Positions 1 to 9,032 of a DNA stretch of 54,566 bases are shown piece by piece. The DNA is taken from contig CALUKU010000022.1 of the NCBI GenBank assembly GCA_944321295.1, positions 1-54,566 on the forward strand. Direction: 5' to 3'. The stretch's first letter is position 1. Every line of letters starts with the position of its first letter. The stretch comes from an uncultured Prevotella sp. Its GTDB lineage: Bacteria > Bacteroidota > Bacteroidia > Bacteroidales > Bacteroidaceae. The position numbers were made by a program, and so were the translations under genes. The notes under the pieces are model-generated. The model saw only the letters and a program-made list of their open reading frames with translations, was not told the DNA's origin and made no database searches.

Positions 1-338
1 CTTCCGTTGCTCCTGCGGCGGCGTTCGCCCATCTCGCCCGGTTCTGGCATGCCCATCGGCCTGCGCTCGCCAGTGCGTCCGTAACTCTCGCCGCTTCGGT
101 CGCCGTATTCGGTACGGAAGCCCATGCTGCCCTCAAGTTTCTCTTTCACCGTCTTCATGGCCTTTTCGTAACCGTGCTGGCAACCTTCCTCGTAGCCCTG
201 CTTGTAGGCTTCCTCAGCCTCGCCGCCCCTCATGCCGAAACTGCGGCGGTACTCTTCACGCGGATAATCTTCACGGCCACGCTCGTATTCCTCGCCGTAA
301 CCTCCGCGTCCTTCCTCTATTATCTCCCAACTTCTCAT
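1..338 (-). CDS. Hypothetical Arg/Glu/Gly-rich phage protein (partial, C-terminus off the window)
   Basis: Reading leftward from an ATG at 338, the frame stays open to base 1, giving at least 112 residues. It begins MRSWEIIEEGRGGYGEEYER and is very rich in Gly, Glu, Arg and Tyr, with a helical middle (EEAYKQGYEEGCQHGYEKAM) and an Arg-rich region near the window edge. The ATG overlaps the stop of the upstream gene in an ATGA arrangement, so it is translationally coupled and the last visible gene of the leftward operon. I do not recognise a family. The composition suggests a low-complexity, possibly nucleic-acid or capsid associated protein, but no function can be assigned. Confidence 0.7.
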   Translation of the reverse strand, partial: MRSWEIIEEGRGGYGEEYERGREDYPREEYRRSFGMRGGEAEEAYKQGYEEGCQHGYEKAMKTVKEKLEGSMGFRTEYGDRSGESYGRTGERRPMGMPEPGEMGERRRRSNG

Positions 339-862
339 TTTCCTTCTGTTTTCTGAGTTCCAGAACCTTCGGGCTTGTTCACAGCTCCGCACATCCGCGC
401 TATCTGTCCCATCAGTGCGTCAATCTTCTGTTCAAGACCTTGTATCCTCTGTTCCTGCTCCTGCTTGGCGGCAATCTCCGGGTTCAGCGTGTTCAACATC
501 TTGTCACAGCATGCTATCACGTTTTTATGATATTCTATGCTGTTCAGTATGTCAAGACTCTTCTGCCTCATCATTGCCACCTCGCTGTTTATCGCGTCGC
601 GTGAGCATGACACTATTATGTTGCCGTTGTCATCAACGTCGGCATTGGCTTTCAGGTCTTTCAACGGTACTTGCTGTCCGCCTATGTTGACCATTACGTC
701 AACAACGGTTTCCACCTGTGGGAATTGTCCCATGGGTGTAGGTGTCATTGGATATTTCGCTCTCGGTGCCGTGACATTCGTCACTGTTCCATACTCTACA
801 TACGGATTACCGTCCTTGTGCAAAAGATATATTTGCGAATTTACTCTTAGGTTCTGAAACAT
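335..862 (-). CDS. Hypothetical phage protein with C-terminal coiled coil
   Basis: 175 residues. The N-terminal ~85 residues are beta-rich and contain LLHKDGNPYVEYGTV and a proline-rich PMTPTPMGQFPQVE stretch. Residues ~90-155 are helical with heptad-like character (EQEQRIQGLEQKIDALMGQI), consistent with oligomerisation. It sits in the leftward phage operon between a beta-rich 128-residue protein and the Arg/Glu/Gly-rich protein whose start it overlaps by 4 bases. No catalytic motif or signal peptide is seen. I recognise the general type as a small structural or accessory protein of gut Bacteroidales phages, but know no function. Confidence 0.75.
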   Translation of the reverse strand: MFQNLRVNSQIYLLHKDGNPYVEYGTVTNVTAPRAKYPMTPTPMGQFPQVETVVDVMVNIGGQQVPLKDLKANADVDDNGNIIVSCSRDAINSEVAMMRQKSLDILNSIEYHKNVIACCDKMLNTLNPEIAAKQEQEQRIQGLEQKIDALMGQIARMCGAVNKPEGSGTQKTEGK

Positions 863-896
863 GGTTCTTTGTTTTTGTGTTGATTAACTCATATTT

Positions 897-1283
897 TTAC
901 GCTCCAGCCGCAGCCGTCGTCGGCCTGTAGCCTCCGTTGACAAGATACAGCTCGTTGGTGTAGCGGTTGTAGTGTATCTCGTAGATACCTGCACCCGATA
1001 TGTTTGCCACCGTCACGGGCGTGCCTTCCGTTTCCATAAGCGGCAGCGACACTCCGTTCGAGCTGATGTTTATCGGTAGCGTTCCCGTGGTGCCTGCCGG
1101 TATCGCCGTGCGCAGGTTCAGGAAGAACGAGCCTACATAGTTGCGCCTGTACAGCGAATGGTTGGGCAGTTCAATCGTCACCGCGTCAGTTCCTACCGTA
1201 ACACCTGCGCTCGGTATGGTGTTGTAGTTGTTGCGGCCAAGCGACGGGAAGTTGAAAGGAAGTCCAAAGAAAAATTCCCACAT
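897..1283 (-). CDS. Hypothetical beta-rich phage protein
   Basis: 128 residues starting MWEFFFGLPFNF, then a chain rich in Thr, Val, Gly and Asn with alternating hydrophobics, ending in an Ala-rich tail (TTAAAGA). The pattern suggests an all-beta structural protein such as a decoration or fibre-head component. It lies 19 bases downstream of the glycine-rich membrane-type protein and 34 bases upstream of the 175-residue coiled-coil protein, in one leftward transcription unit. No family is recognised and no enzyme motif is visible. Confidence 0.7.
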   Translation of the reverse strand: MWEFFFGLPFNFPSLGRNNYNTIPSAGVTVGTDAVTIELPNHSLYRRNYVGSFFLNLRTAIPAGTTGTLPINISSNGVSLPLMETEGTPVTVANISGAGIYEIHYNRYTNELYLVNGGYRPTTAAAGA

Positions 1284-1302
1284 AGTCGCCTCCTTTCCTT
1301 GC

Positions 1303-2271
1303 TTAACCCCAGAAACCGTTACCGTAACTGCATCCGCAACCGTAACCTGCGTAACCGCCAGCTGCCGCTCCGAATGCCGCAGCCTTGTATAAGTCAGTAT
1401 TTACTGCCGTAACGGTTGGATAAGGTACTGAAATCGTAGGAGGCAAGCTACACTTTACTTTTTCAACATCGCTCTGCAATGCCTGCAATGCGGCAACGAT
1501 AGGTGCGTTCTGCTGTGCCACGCTTGCCATTATCGCCTGTGTCTGATGCTCGTTGTTGAGCTGTGCGGCCAGTGTCGCGCTCTTCTGACGCTCTGCGTCG
1601 AGCTTGTCCTGAAGCACACGGGTCTCGGCTGCGTCGAGCTTGGCGAGTATGGCTTGTGTCTGTGCCTGTGTTGCGGCCTGAAGGTCACGGGTGTTGTCGT
1701 TCATCTCACGTGTCAGGGTGTTCATGTTCTGACAGTTCTGCAACTGTGTTGCCGCACCCTGACGCTCCACAGCCTGAAGGATGTTGCAGCAGCAGGTTGA
1801 CAGCTGGTTTACGATGCCGTTGTCACCGCTTTGGATGGCGTTGATAATCTGCGTGCCGGTCAGGCCGATGCTGTTCTGGATGTTGCACAGTGCGCTTTCG
1901 ATTTGCTGGCTTGAGCAGTTCAGTGTCGATGCAATCTGTTGGATTGCGCTGGCGTTGCCTTGAATGGCTTGCATTAGCAGCTCACGTCCTGCGTTGCCTG
2001 CAAGCTCTGCCGGAAGTCCGTTGCCGCCGCGTCCGCCGAAGCCTCCGAAACCGCCGTTGTTCCACCCGAAGATGCTTGCCACGATGGCAAGGTAAATCAC
2101 TCCCCAGATGCCGTTCTGGCCACCGAAGCCACCATTGCCGTTCATCAGTGCCAGTACGTTAGGATCTACTCCACGGTAGCCACCCAGCATGCCAGGCAGC
2201 ATGGCTGTGACATCGAGTTTGCTTCCGCCACCGGTGCCACCGTCCGAATTGAAAACATAAGTTCTGTCCAT
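1303..2271 (-). CDS. Glycine/alanine-rich phage protein with one hydrophobic segment
   Basis: The open frame extends upstream to 2463, but the ATG at 2271 (MDRTYVFNSDGG) is chosen because the upstream extension is atypical Lys/Ile/Phe-rich sequence overlapping the previous gene. This gives 322 residues. Order: a Gly-rich N-terminus, a hydrophobic segment (GIWGVIYLAIVASIFGW, about residues 52-68), a Gly-rich FGGFGGRGG stretch, a long Gln/Asn/Ala-rich helical region with a Cys-containing STCCCNILQ motif, and a Gly/Ala/Tyr-rich end with two Cys. The helical middle should form a coiled coil. Similar glycine-rich membrane-type proteins occur in gut phage structural operons (from memory); function unknown. 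Confidence 0.75.
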   Translation of the reverse strand: MDRTYVFNSDGGTGGGSKLDVTAMLPGMLGGYRGVDPNVLALMNGNGGFGGQNGIWGVIYLAIVASIFGWNNGGFGGFGGRGGNGLPAELAGNAGRELLMQAIQGNASAIQQIASTLNCSSQQIESALCNIQNSIGLTGTQIINAIQSGDNGIVNQLSTCCCNILQAVERQGAATQLQNCQNMNTLTREMNDNTRDLQAATQAQTQAILAKLDAAETRVLQDKLDAERQKSATLAAQLNNEHQTQAIMASVAQQNAPIVAALQALQSDVEKVKCSLPPTISVPYPTVTAVNTDLYKAAAFGAAAGGYAGYGCGCSYGNGFWG

Positions 2272-2425
2272 AAAGTTTAGTTTAGTTTTTGTGTTGGTGC
2301 CAGCACCATTGCTGACATTGCAAAGGTGGCAATAAATCACGGCTTTGCAAAAAGTTTGTTTCCTATAAAAAAGAAAGGGCTTCTTGTTTGCGAGAAGTCC
2401 TTTCGTAGTAATGGGAAATAATCTG

Positions 2426-2641
2426 TTATTTCTTATATCTCGTATGATTGAGTATATAAGCAATGGTTTTTATGCACAGTCCTGTGCGTTCATGAATTAT
2501 ATCATAGATATAACTTTTTGCGACTGCATTTTTCAGATGGCCAAGTTCCGATACAACTTGTAAATAAATCTCGTGAACATGATTGTCCCTAATAATCGTG
2601 CTTGGCCGCCTGTTGTCCGTAGCCTTGCCCATTAAGTTCAT
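2426..2641 (-). CDS. Small basic phage protein, possible DNA-binding
   Basis: 71 residues, basic and helical, ending IAYILNHTRYKK. The region IYDIIHERTGLCIKTIAYIL has the helix-turn-helix-like spacing of a small DNA-binding protein, but this is only a visual impression. Its ATG at 2641 overlaps the stop of the upstream anchored protein (ATGA), so it is part of the leftward operon. A second in-frame ATG three codons later is an alternative start. It follows the lysis genes; no known lysis or structural family is recognised. Confidence 0.6.
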   Translation of the reverse strand: MNLMGKATDNRRPSTIIRDNHVHEIYLQVVSELGHLKNAVAKSYIYDIIHERTGLCIKTIAYILNHTRYKK

Positions 2642-3123
2642 AGATTAAATAATCTGTAATAAATACCCACGCCTATGAATGGCGTAGTTCCTTTTGTTCC
2701 GTAACCGTAACCGCCCACAAGGCCAATGCCCCAGCGTACCGGCTTCTCCGTGATAGTTTTATAAACTGTCTTTCTGTATATGTTGATACTGTCAAGGTTA
2801 GGACGGAAGCCGCTTACCCATGCCGTATAAGTGCTGTCTTCGTATTTCTTTTGAGTGATTGGCAGAATGACATTCACACTGTCATGCACAAGCGTGTCCT
2901 TGTATATAAGGCTGTCACGCACCGTATCGCTCACGGCAGGTAGCTTGACCGTCTCATATCTGACGACGAGGCTGTCTTTCGCTACCGGCTTGTAATAAGG
3001 TATAGTGTCGGTAACCGTAACGGTTGAGGTTGCTTTCGGCTTCTCAACGGCAAGCATACCTAACACAAAGCCTATCACAAGACCGACAAGCAGCACTGCC
3101 ATGTATTTTGCTATTCCGCCCAT
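2638..3123 (-). CDS. Membrane-anchored small phage protein, Rz/spanin-like by position
   Basis: 161 residues with one N-terminal transmembrane segment (MAVLLVGLVIGFVLGMLAV, about 8-26) and an exported-looking remainder rich in Thr/Val/Asp, with repeated D-T/S-V-x-D motifs (TVTDTIPYY, SDTVRDSLIYKDTLVHDSV), ending in a Gly/Tyr-rich strand-forming region. It starts 2 bases after the amidase gene ends and follows holin and amidase, the usual place for a spanin. Proteins of this build (one TM plus DSLxxxDT repeats) are common in Bacteroidetes phages. The spanin role is inferred only from position and topology; no lipobox partner is seen. Confidence 0.65.
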   Translation of the reverse strand: MGGIAKYMAVLLVGLVIGFVLGMLAVEKPKATSTVTVTDTIPYYKPVAKDSLVVRYETVKLPAVSDTVRDSLIYKDTLVHDSVNVILPITQKKYEDSTYTAWVSGFRPNLDSINIYRKTVYKTITEKPVRWGIGLVGGYGYGTKGTTPFIGVGIYYRLFNL

Positions 3124-3125
3124 GA

Positions 3126-3581
3126 TTATATGTCTTTATATTCAGGTATTGCATCAAAACAAGGGCATTCCTTTATCCTTTCCCAAGAATCAACTTTGCC
3201 GTTTTGGTTTGTATCAGGGCTTATGTCCCTGTGTCCTAAAATCTGCGCTTCGGGATAACGTTTGCGTAGCACCTTCAGCAAATCAATAAGTGATTTTTTC
3301 TGCTCTGGCGTGCGGTTGTCCACGCTCTTGCCGCTGTTATCAATACCGCCGACATAAGCCACGTTTATTGCCGTGCTGTTATAGTTCTTCACTCCGTTGC
3401 TCACGAACTGCTCGCCCAACAGCTGGGTGATTGTCCCGTCAGCCTGTATCACATAGTGATAACCCGGATATTTCCAGCCTTTTCTCTTGAACTCCGCACG
3501 TAAATCGTCAACGGTCTGCCGCTGACTTCCTGCCGTGCAATGCACAAAAATTCTTTTAATGCTTCTCATTATCTTTTGCAT
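3126..3581 (-). CDS. N-acetylmuramoyl-L-alanine amidase, phage endolysin
   Basis: 151 residues, a single amidase_2/PGRP-type domain that cleaves the bond between muramic acid and the peptide stem. Visible signatures: IFVHCTAG near the N-terminus (first zinc His at about residue 14), YPGYHYVIQADGTI, NSTAINVAYVGG, and ILGHRDISPDTNQNGKVDSW with the second zinc His, followed by KECPCFD with the expected third Cys ligand. The length matches single-domain phage amidases and no signal peptide is present, so release depends on the adjacent holin. The start at 3581 overlaps the holin gene by 26 bases; an internal ATG at 3569 is an equally good start. Confidence 0.93.
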   Translation of the reverse strand: MQKIMRSIKRIFVHCTAGSQRQTVDDLRAEFKRKGWKYPGYHYVIQADGTITQLLGEQFVSNGVKNYNSTAINVAYVGGIDNSGKSVDNRTPEQKKSLIDLLKVLRKRYPEAQILGHRDISPDTNQNGKVDSWERIKECPCFDAIPEYKDI

Positions 3582-4032
3582 TTAAGTTTTGTATTATTTT
3601 ATCAATTATCTCATGACCCTGTTTAGCAGTTGTCGCGTGTATTATTTGCTTAACTATGTCTGGTATATCTGCGGCATGAGTTTTTTTACGCCGACTGTTT
3701 TCAATCACTGATTTTCCTTCAATAATTACTACTGCTATCGTTGCAAGAATTGTAACAAATGGTATTTTATAAAAAGGCAATAAACTTCCAAGCATGTCAA
3801 ACATAAGTGCAAAGAACATTACCCTTACGTAGTCACCCATTTTTGTTATAGTTCTACGAAAACCATGTGATATCAGTTTTTCACCTAAGGCTTTAGCTGT
3901 ATCAGTACCACTCCAAAAGTCTATTAAGCATGCTATTACCATAAATGTCCAGCATATAAGGACTATTATGGTTCGTATTGCTACGTAGTATTCCAGGGCA
4001 GCAAAATTTTGAGTTTCAATAAGGTTGAGCAT
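3556..4032 (-). CDS. Phage holin, holin-4-like family
   Basis: 158 residues. Hydrophobic segments: TIIVLICWTFMVIACLIDFW (about 22-41), a second around VMFFALMFDMLGSLLPFY, and a third IPFVTILATIAVVIIEG. The pattern IDFWSGTDTAKALG followed by a Lys/Arg-containing stretch and GDYVRV resembles holin-4-type holins, and the charged C-terminal tail is typical. It directly precedes and overlaps the amidase gene, forming a holin-endolysin cassette. The gene is noticeably AT-richer than the capsid genes, like the distal part of the fibre gene beside it, which suggests the fibre tip and lysis module exchange together. Confidence 0.85.
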   Translation of the reverse strand: MLNLIETQNFAALEYYVAIRTIIVLICWTFMVIACLIDFWSGTDTAKALGEKLISHGFRRTITKMGDYVRVMFFALMFDMLGSLLPFYKIPFVTILATIAVVIIEGKSVIENSRRKKTHAADIPDIVKQIIHATTAKQGHEIIDKIIQNLNAKDNEKH

Positions 4033-4117
4033 AATTATACGAATTTTTTCCAGTCAATTTTGATTGCTTTTTTGTTAAACTTTAAATTAGTATTTAACAG
4101 ATTACTAATTCGTTCAT

Positions 4118-7100
4118 TTATGAATTTAAAATGCTTATATTATTTAGACAGCTATAACTACTTTTGGTTATATTGTTACTAAATGCTGCTGCGTTTTGTC
4201 CATCTGTTCCAAAGACAGCATTTCCTATAAACTCTGCAACAACTGGCTGACTATTATAAGCCGAAAGAATTTTGATAGCTTTTGCGTCAACACCTTTTAC
4301 TATACAATTAATCATAGTAAACTTATTACCAACTGGATTTACTACATTGCCATTATGTCCCCATACTGTACCATATGGTGTTGCTTGTTCACAAATCATT
4401 TCGCAATTTACTAGCTTGATTTCATAATTATTTCGAGTACCAAAACCGATGCAAGAGCCTCCGTGTGTATTTATCAATTTGCAATTGTTAATTTCGCAAA
4501 TACCTCCATCTGTATCGAAATCCAAATGCAAACAATAAGCAACATTGTATCCAGGTTTACCCGAGTAGTCCTCATCAGAAGAAATGAATGTAAGATTAGC
4601 AATATATATATTGCCTGCAAGTCTTAGACAAGCACTATCATAATTAGGATAATCATCCACAGCGTAATAACCATAGGTGTTCTTAATGATGCAATTGCTC
4701 TTATCTGTTCCAATTATTGAAACATATCTGTTTGATGGAGTGTACCAAGGAGTTTCATAAAGCTGCTTTGGCATTGTATAAATACCAGTACGTACAATAA
4801 GCGTAATTGGATTGCTTGCACTATCATTGATTATAGCGAGAGCTTCGGCTAATGATTCGAAATCACCATTCCCACTTTTGTCAATATAAAACGTTCGCCT
4901 TGTGCTGATTTTGTAGACTTTAAGGAGAAGTGGGACGTTGTTTCCGCTCCACGCTCTAATATAATTAACTCCGCTTGGAATAGTGATAGCCTTAGTTATT
5001 AGTGTTTCATTTGACGGAATTAATACGATCATATTATTTCCTAACGTATCAGAATAACCACACATTAATGGGAATTGTGTACCTGTCCATTTACCACTAT
5101 AATATACTTTCTGTCCTTCAACTACGGGTATATATTCAGTACATTTATTTTCGTTTTCGCTTGTAGCAACGAACTCTCCATTAGCATTTAGATGACCATC
5201 AAGTGTGCCATTATATATTGTTGATACTGGTGTGATTTTCTCTTCAAGTAGACCAATTCTTTCATTAATTGTTGCCTCGTCTTGCTCTATAACAAATGAC
5301 GATAGTTGAGTAATGTCAAAGCCGCTATCATTTACAAGAGAAATTCTTATATATCCATCAGTATCAGGAGTTACTTCTGTAAGCGAGGTAAAGAACCCTC
5401 CTAACATTTTAACAAAAACTTTGTTTGAATCGTAAAGGTCAACTTTTATTTTTATACCACTTACATAGATAAGATTTAACTTTATATCTTTTTTAACCGG
5501 AATAAAGAAATTGCTATAAATATACTTAGGATAATCGTTATACTGAATAGTTGTTCCATCAATATATATCCATCCGTATTTCCAAGGGAATTTAGAAATA
5601 TCATATTTTCTCAAATATAGGTCTATATTTTCTTCGTCACTTGTTGATAATAATGATGAAAGGTTTGATAATTTTTCATGTAAACCCTTGTGAGTAATAG
5701 TCACATCTTCATTATTGATTAGTGAAATATCTCCCCACGCTCTTATATATTTTATACCGCTTGGTATAATAATCGCTTTAGTAATTGCTGTGCTTGATTC
5801 TGATTTTAATAATGAAACCGCCCCAGTAGAAATGTCAGTATAACCAACTACGAGAGGAAAAGCTGAGCTAATCCAGCCTCCTCTATATATTACAACCTCA
5901 TACTCGCTAACTTTTATATATCCTGTGCATCTGTTTGTTAGATTTGGTGTAGATACAAATTCACCATTATCATTTAAATACCCCTTATATTCAGCTTTTA
6001 CTACTTCCTCCACATCATAAAGTATTCCATGAATAGCCTCTGTAGTAACCTTTTGACTTATTACTGCATTTTCATTCTCTCCAAATTCCTGCGCAATATG
6101 CGCCTTGACTACATCCGTTTTCTCTACATCCGTTCCCGTCCACGCCCCAGCTGCATGGTCTACCTTGAAAGTGTAGAGCAGACCGTTGTAGTTCACAACG
6201 TCCCCTGCAGAGTAAGCCTTTTGGTCGGAGAATGTTTCGTACTCGTCAAGGCTTGTGTTCGCGTTGAGGTTTGAAACATCCTCTTTAAGAGTATCTATGT
6301 CATTCTGGTTGTCAGATGAATACACCTGCTTCCACTCTCCCCACGTGCCCACGGGAATATCCGATGTGCCGCCCTCTACAAGGTGGTAGCTGCGCATGTA
6401 CCTGAATGTCTTGTCGTCCGAGTGTCCGCCCGTCAATGCGCCATTCTCGACAATGTAATGCGTCTCGAAAACCTCAGTAACCATGTGCCCGTTGTTGTCG
6501 GAGAATACTTCCATGATGCCGACGCTCTTGTTGGAGCTGATAACATTATACCTTGTGGGAATGGTTGCAAGAGCCAGCTTTGCGATTGTCTGTGCGTCAA
6601 AGTCTATCGCCGATAAATCTATCTTGTTCAGGATTGCATCGGTCACCGCCTTCTGCGACATCACGGCGTTCTCACTGTCGCCAAGCTCATTGACGATGCC
6701 GGCTGTTATTGATGTAAATGTACCTGAATTACGCCATGAAACAACCCTTTCATAAAGTTCATATTGGTTCTCAATCTCTGACTGAACCAATGCAAAGATA
6801 TTGTCGCCCCTGTTTACTATGTCGTCTTTTTCTACATATATCTCCGCAAGGTTTGCAAGCAAATTCCAACTTCCATTTACGTATTTGTAAACAAGGTAGT
6901 TGTCAGTAGATTTCTTGATTAATATTATCTCGTTGTTCTCTGCTGACTGCGGAAGCTCCGTGTCGCCCTGATATACTTTAGTTATTGTTGCACTCTTAGC
7001 CCAGTCTGTAACGGTGTTTACATAAACCTGATAGTAAGGTTTTGTCTGTTCGACATCATCATCGCCATAAATAGGACCTACTCCGTACATGTCGCCAACC

Positions 7101-8161
7101 AAAGCGTTTTTAGGCAACTTGTCTGCTGATGTTACATAGCCTTTAATATAAAGTTTGTTATTAAACTTGTCACTTAATGCCCACCACGATTTGCCATTAT
7201 CTGTGCTTTGCTCAATACGGTTATTATTCCACCTTATAAGTGGAGTTACTCCGTCCTTGCCGTTTTCTCCATCAAGACCGTCTGCGCCGTTTACACCATC
7301 AACGCCGTCTCTTCCTTTTAGAGACAAAAGCCATTCTTCAACACTGCCTTCATATCCGCCTTCAACAGCCAACTCATAAGCTGATTTACCATTGGAACCT
7401 GGCGCGCCTTGCGGCCCTCTGAACTCTCCGACGTCTTTATATTTGCCTTCAAGAGTATCACCGCCGGTGCCTACATAGATGTATAATTTTGTCCCAATAA
7501 TATATCCTGTACTTTCATCACCCTGCTGTGGCAGATTGTCAATGCTTTCAACAGATACATAACTGCTCAATTTACCGGCTTTCAGGCTTTCAAGCCATTC
7601 TTCAACACTGCCCTGGAATCCATTAACAACCGCCACCTCGTATGCGGACAGGCCGGAGAGGCTGAGCGTGACGGGCTGCATCGCTATTATCGCTTCTATG
7701 CCGCTGCCATCAGGAGCGTCAACCTCCGCAGTATGCGACACGAGGCGTACAAACCTGTATTGGTCGCACACCGCCTGTCCGCCCTCGTTCTTATGTGCAT
7801 ACAGCATTATGTCATAGTCGCCCGTGGCAAACTGCCTGTCGGCGGTCCACATGGCTATGAGCGTGTTATCCTCAATATGATAGGGTAGCAGCACGGGAGC
7901 CGTAGGGCAATGCGGATGGGGCCTGCACGGCTGGCAGTGCTCCTTGCCGTCGCCGATATCGGGTAGACAGTCCACGCCTCCGTTCATCATCACGGTTACT
8001 TCCTTCCTGCTGTTCTCGTCAGCATAGTTGTGTGTGTCGATAATCTTAGCACTCGGACGCACTTCCACCGTCAAGTCCAAGTCTTTCAGCTTCTCCACGT
8101 CGCCGCTAAGCACTATCGGCCATTCTATCCTTATGTCGTTTCCTATCCTTATTGACTTCAT
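4118..8161 (-). CDS. Receptor-binding tail fibre/tailspike with beta-helix C-terminus
   Basis: 1347 residues. Order: an N-terminal beta domain (1-150) likely to attach to the particle, with a Cys/His/Pro-rich loop (CQPCRPHPHCP); two 'SAYELAVxxGFxGSVEEWLxSLK' segments; a short collagen-like Gly-X-Y run (about 285-305); linker modules with the repeated phrase GDSENAVMSQKAVTDAI / GENENAVISQKVTTEAI; two homologous carbohydrate-binding-like modules (both contain LNxNGEFV and IPSGxxYIRAW); and a pectate-lyase-like right-handed beta helix from about residue 1110 (FYIDKSGNGDFESLAEAL). It probably binds, and may cut, a capsule or polysaccharide on the host. The coding sequence turns AT-rich downstream of about residue 690, suggesting an exchanged distal half. 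Confidence 0.88.
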   Translation of the reverse strand: MKSIRIGNDIRIEWPIVLSGDVEKLKDLDLTVEVRPSAKIIDTHNYADENSRKEVTVMMNGGVDCLPDIGDGKEHCQPCRPHPHCPTAPVLLPYHIEDNTLIAMWTADRQFATGDYDIMLYAHKNEGGQAVCDQYRFVRLVSHTAEVDAPDGSGIEAIIAMQPVTLSLSGLSAYEVAVVNGFQGSVEEWLESLKAGKLSSYVSVESIDNLPQQGDESTGYIIGTKLYIYVGTGGDTLEGKYKDVGEFRGPQGAPGSNGKSAYELAVEGGYEGSVEEWLLSLKGRDGVDGVNGADGLDGENGKDGVTPLIRWNNNRIEQSTDNGKSWWALSDKFNNKLYIKGYVTSADKLPKNALVGDMYGVGPIYGDDDVEQTKPYYQVYVNTVTDWAKSATITKVYQGDTELPQSAENNEIILIKKSTDNYLVYKYVNGSWNLLANLAEIYVEKDDIVNRGDNIFALVQSEIENQYELYERVVSWRNSGTFTSITAGIVNELGDSENAVMSQKAVTDAILNKIDLSAIDFDAQTIAKLALATIPTRYNVISSNKSVGIMEVFSDNNGHMVTEVFETHYIVENGALTGGHSDDKTFRYMRSYHLVEGGTSDIPVGTWGEWKQVYSSDNQNDIDTLKEDVSNLNANTSLDEYETFSDQKAYSAGDVVNYNGLLYTFKVDHAAGAWTGTDVEKTDVVKAHIAQEFGENENAVISQKVTTEAIHGILYDVEEVVKAEYKGYLNDNGEFVSTPNLTNRCTGYIKVSEYEVVIYRGGWISSAFPLVVGYTDISTGAVSLLKSESSTAITKAIIIPSGIKYIRAWGDISLINNEDVTITHKGLHEKLSNLSSLLSTSDEENIDLYLRKYDISKFPWKYGWIYIDGTTIQYNDYPKYIYSNFFIPVKKDIKLNLIYVSGIKIKVDLYDSNKVFVKMLGGFFTSLTEVTPDTDGYIRISLVNDSGFDITQLSSFVIEQDEATINERIGLLEEKITPVSTIYNGTLDGHLNANGEFVATSENENKCTEYIPVVEGQKVYYSGKWTGTQFPLMCGYSDTLGNNMIVLIPSNETLITKAITIPSGVNYIRAWSGNNVPLLLKVYKISTRRTFYIDKSGNGDFESLAEALAIINDSASNPITLIVRTGIYTMPKQLYETPWYTPSNRYVSIIGTDKSNCIIKNTYGYYAVDDYPNYDSACLRLAGNIYIANLTFISSDEDYSGKPGYNVAYCLHLDFDTDGGICEINNCKLINTHGGSCIGFGTRNNYEIKLVNCEMICEQATPYGTVWGHNGNVVNPVGNKFTMINCIVKGVDAKAIKILSAYNSQPVVAEFIGNAVFGTDGQNAAAFSNNITKSSYSCLNNISILNS

Positions 8162-8193
8162 ACCGCCCGCTTTAATTTTTAATTGTTAATTTT

Positions 8194-9000
8194 TCAATAG
8201 CTTATCTCTCCCCGGTTCTCAAACCTTGACGTCGCCGTCCACCACGCATACACCATGTCGTCATATACAACCTTGCCCAGCTGTTTAATCTCTTCGTTAC
8301 CTATGTTCGGCGTATATCCTAACGGCAGTGCCGCAGCCACGGCGCGAGGCTCTTCCGCGCTCGCCGTAAACTGCACCTTCCTTGCTTTTGTGCTTAATAT
8401 GTCGTATGTGTCCTCCGAAGGCGTCACCTCGATGTTCTCGTTGTCGAAGCAATACAGCATTGTCACGCTCGGTTTCTCGTCGCCTACTATTATCTGCATC
8501 GGCGTCGCGCCGGCAAGCGTCCTTACTCGTGCGTTGATTATCTTGCGTATATCCCTTTTCGCCTCGTTCTGCAGCTCCTGTTGCTCCGCGGCCCGTGCCG
8601 GCACGGTGTACCTGAACCATTCCGTCATGGCCTTCGCCACGATGTATGCGTGTATCATCTGTCCCAGGCTCTCGCATCCGGCAAGGTTGAAGTTTATAGG
8701 CATCATCAGTGTAATAGTCACGTCCTTGCCGTCAAGGATGTAGTTGTCCGACGTGTGCGACGTGTTCCATACGTATTGCCCGCACATCGTCACCACCTCG
8801 GCCAAGCCCTGCGACATCGCCCTTTTCAGCAGGCTCATGTCCTCGTCGCCAAGCGTTATCTCGCTCTCCAGCCTGTCTGCCGCCGTTGTATTGTCAACAC
8901 CCAGCTTGGCAAGCCTCGCCATCCTGTATGCCTTGTCCTGCACGTCTTTGTTTATCGACGTCCAGTCGAGCGTCACCGTTATCTTATGCTTCTTTATCAT
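8194..9000 (-). CDS. Hypothetical phage structural protein (connector-like)
   Basis: 268 residues: a helical N-terminus (WTSINKDVQDKAYRMARLAK), a middle with GQYVWNTSHTSDNYILDGKDVTITLMMP and a helical stretch (VAKAMTEWFRYTVPARAAEQQELQNEAKRD is longer but similar throughout), and a mixed C-terminal part with YVYDDMVYAWW-like aromatic content. It lies between the receptor-binding fibre and a connector-like gene, where head-to-tail connector or stopper proteins are expected. No family is recognised with certainty; position is the main evidence for a structural role. Confidence 0.65.
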   Translation of the reverse strand: MIKKHKITVTLDWTSINKDVQDKAYRMARLAKLGVDNTTAADRLESEITLGDEDMSLLKRAMSQGLAEVVTMCGQYVWNTSHTSDNYILDGKDVTITLMMPINFNLAGCESLGQMIHAYIVAKAMTEWFRYTVPARAAEQQELQNEAKRDIRKIINARVRTLAGATPMQIIVGDEKPSVTMLYCFDNENIEVTPSEDTYDILSTKARKVQFTASAEEPRAVAAALPLGYTPNIGNEEIKQLGKVVYDDMVYAWWTATSRFENRGEISY

Positions 9001-9032
9001 CCGATTACGAATTCTGCATTATGAATTGTGCA

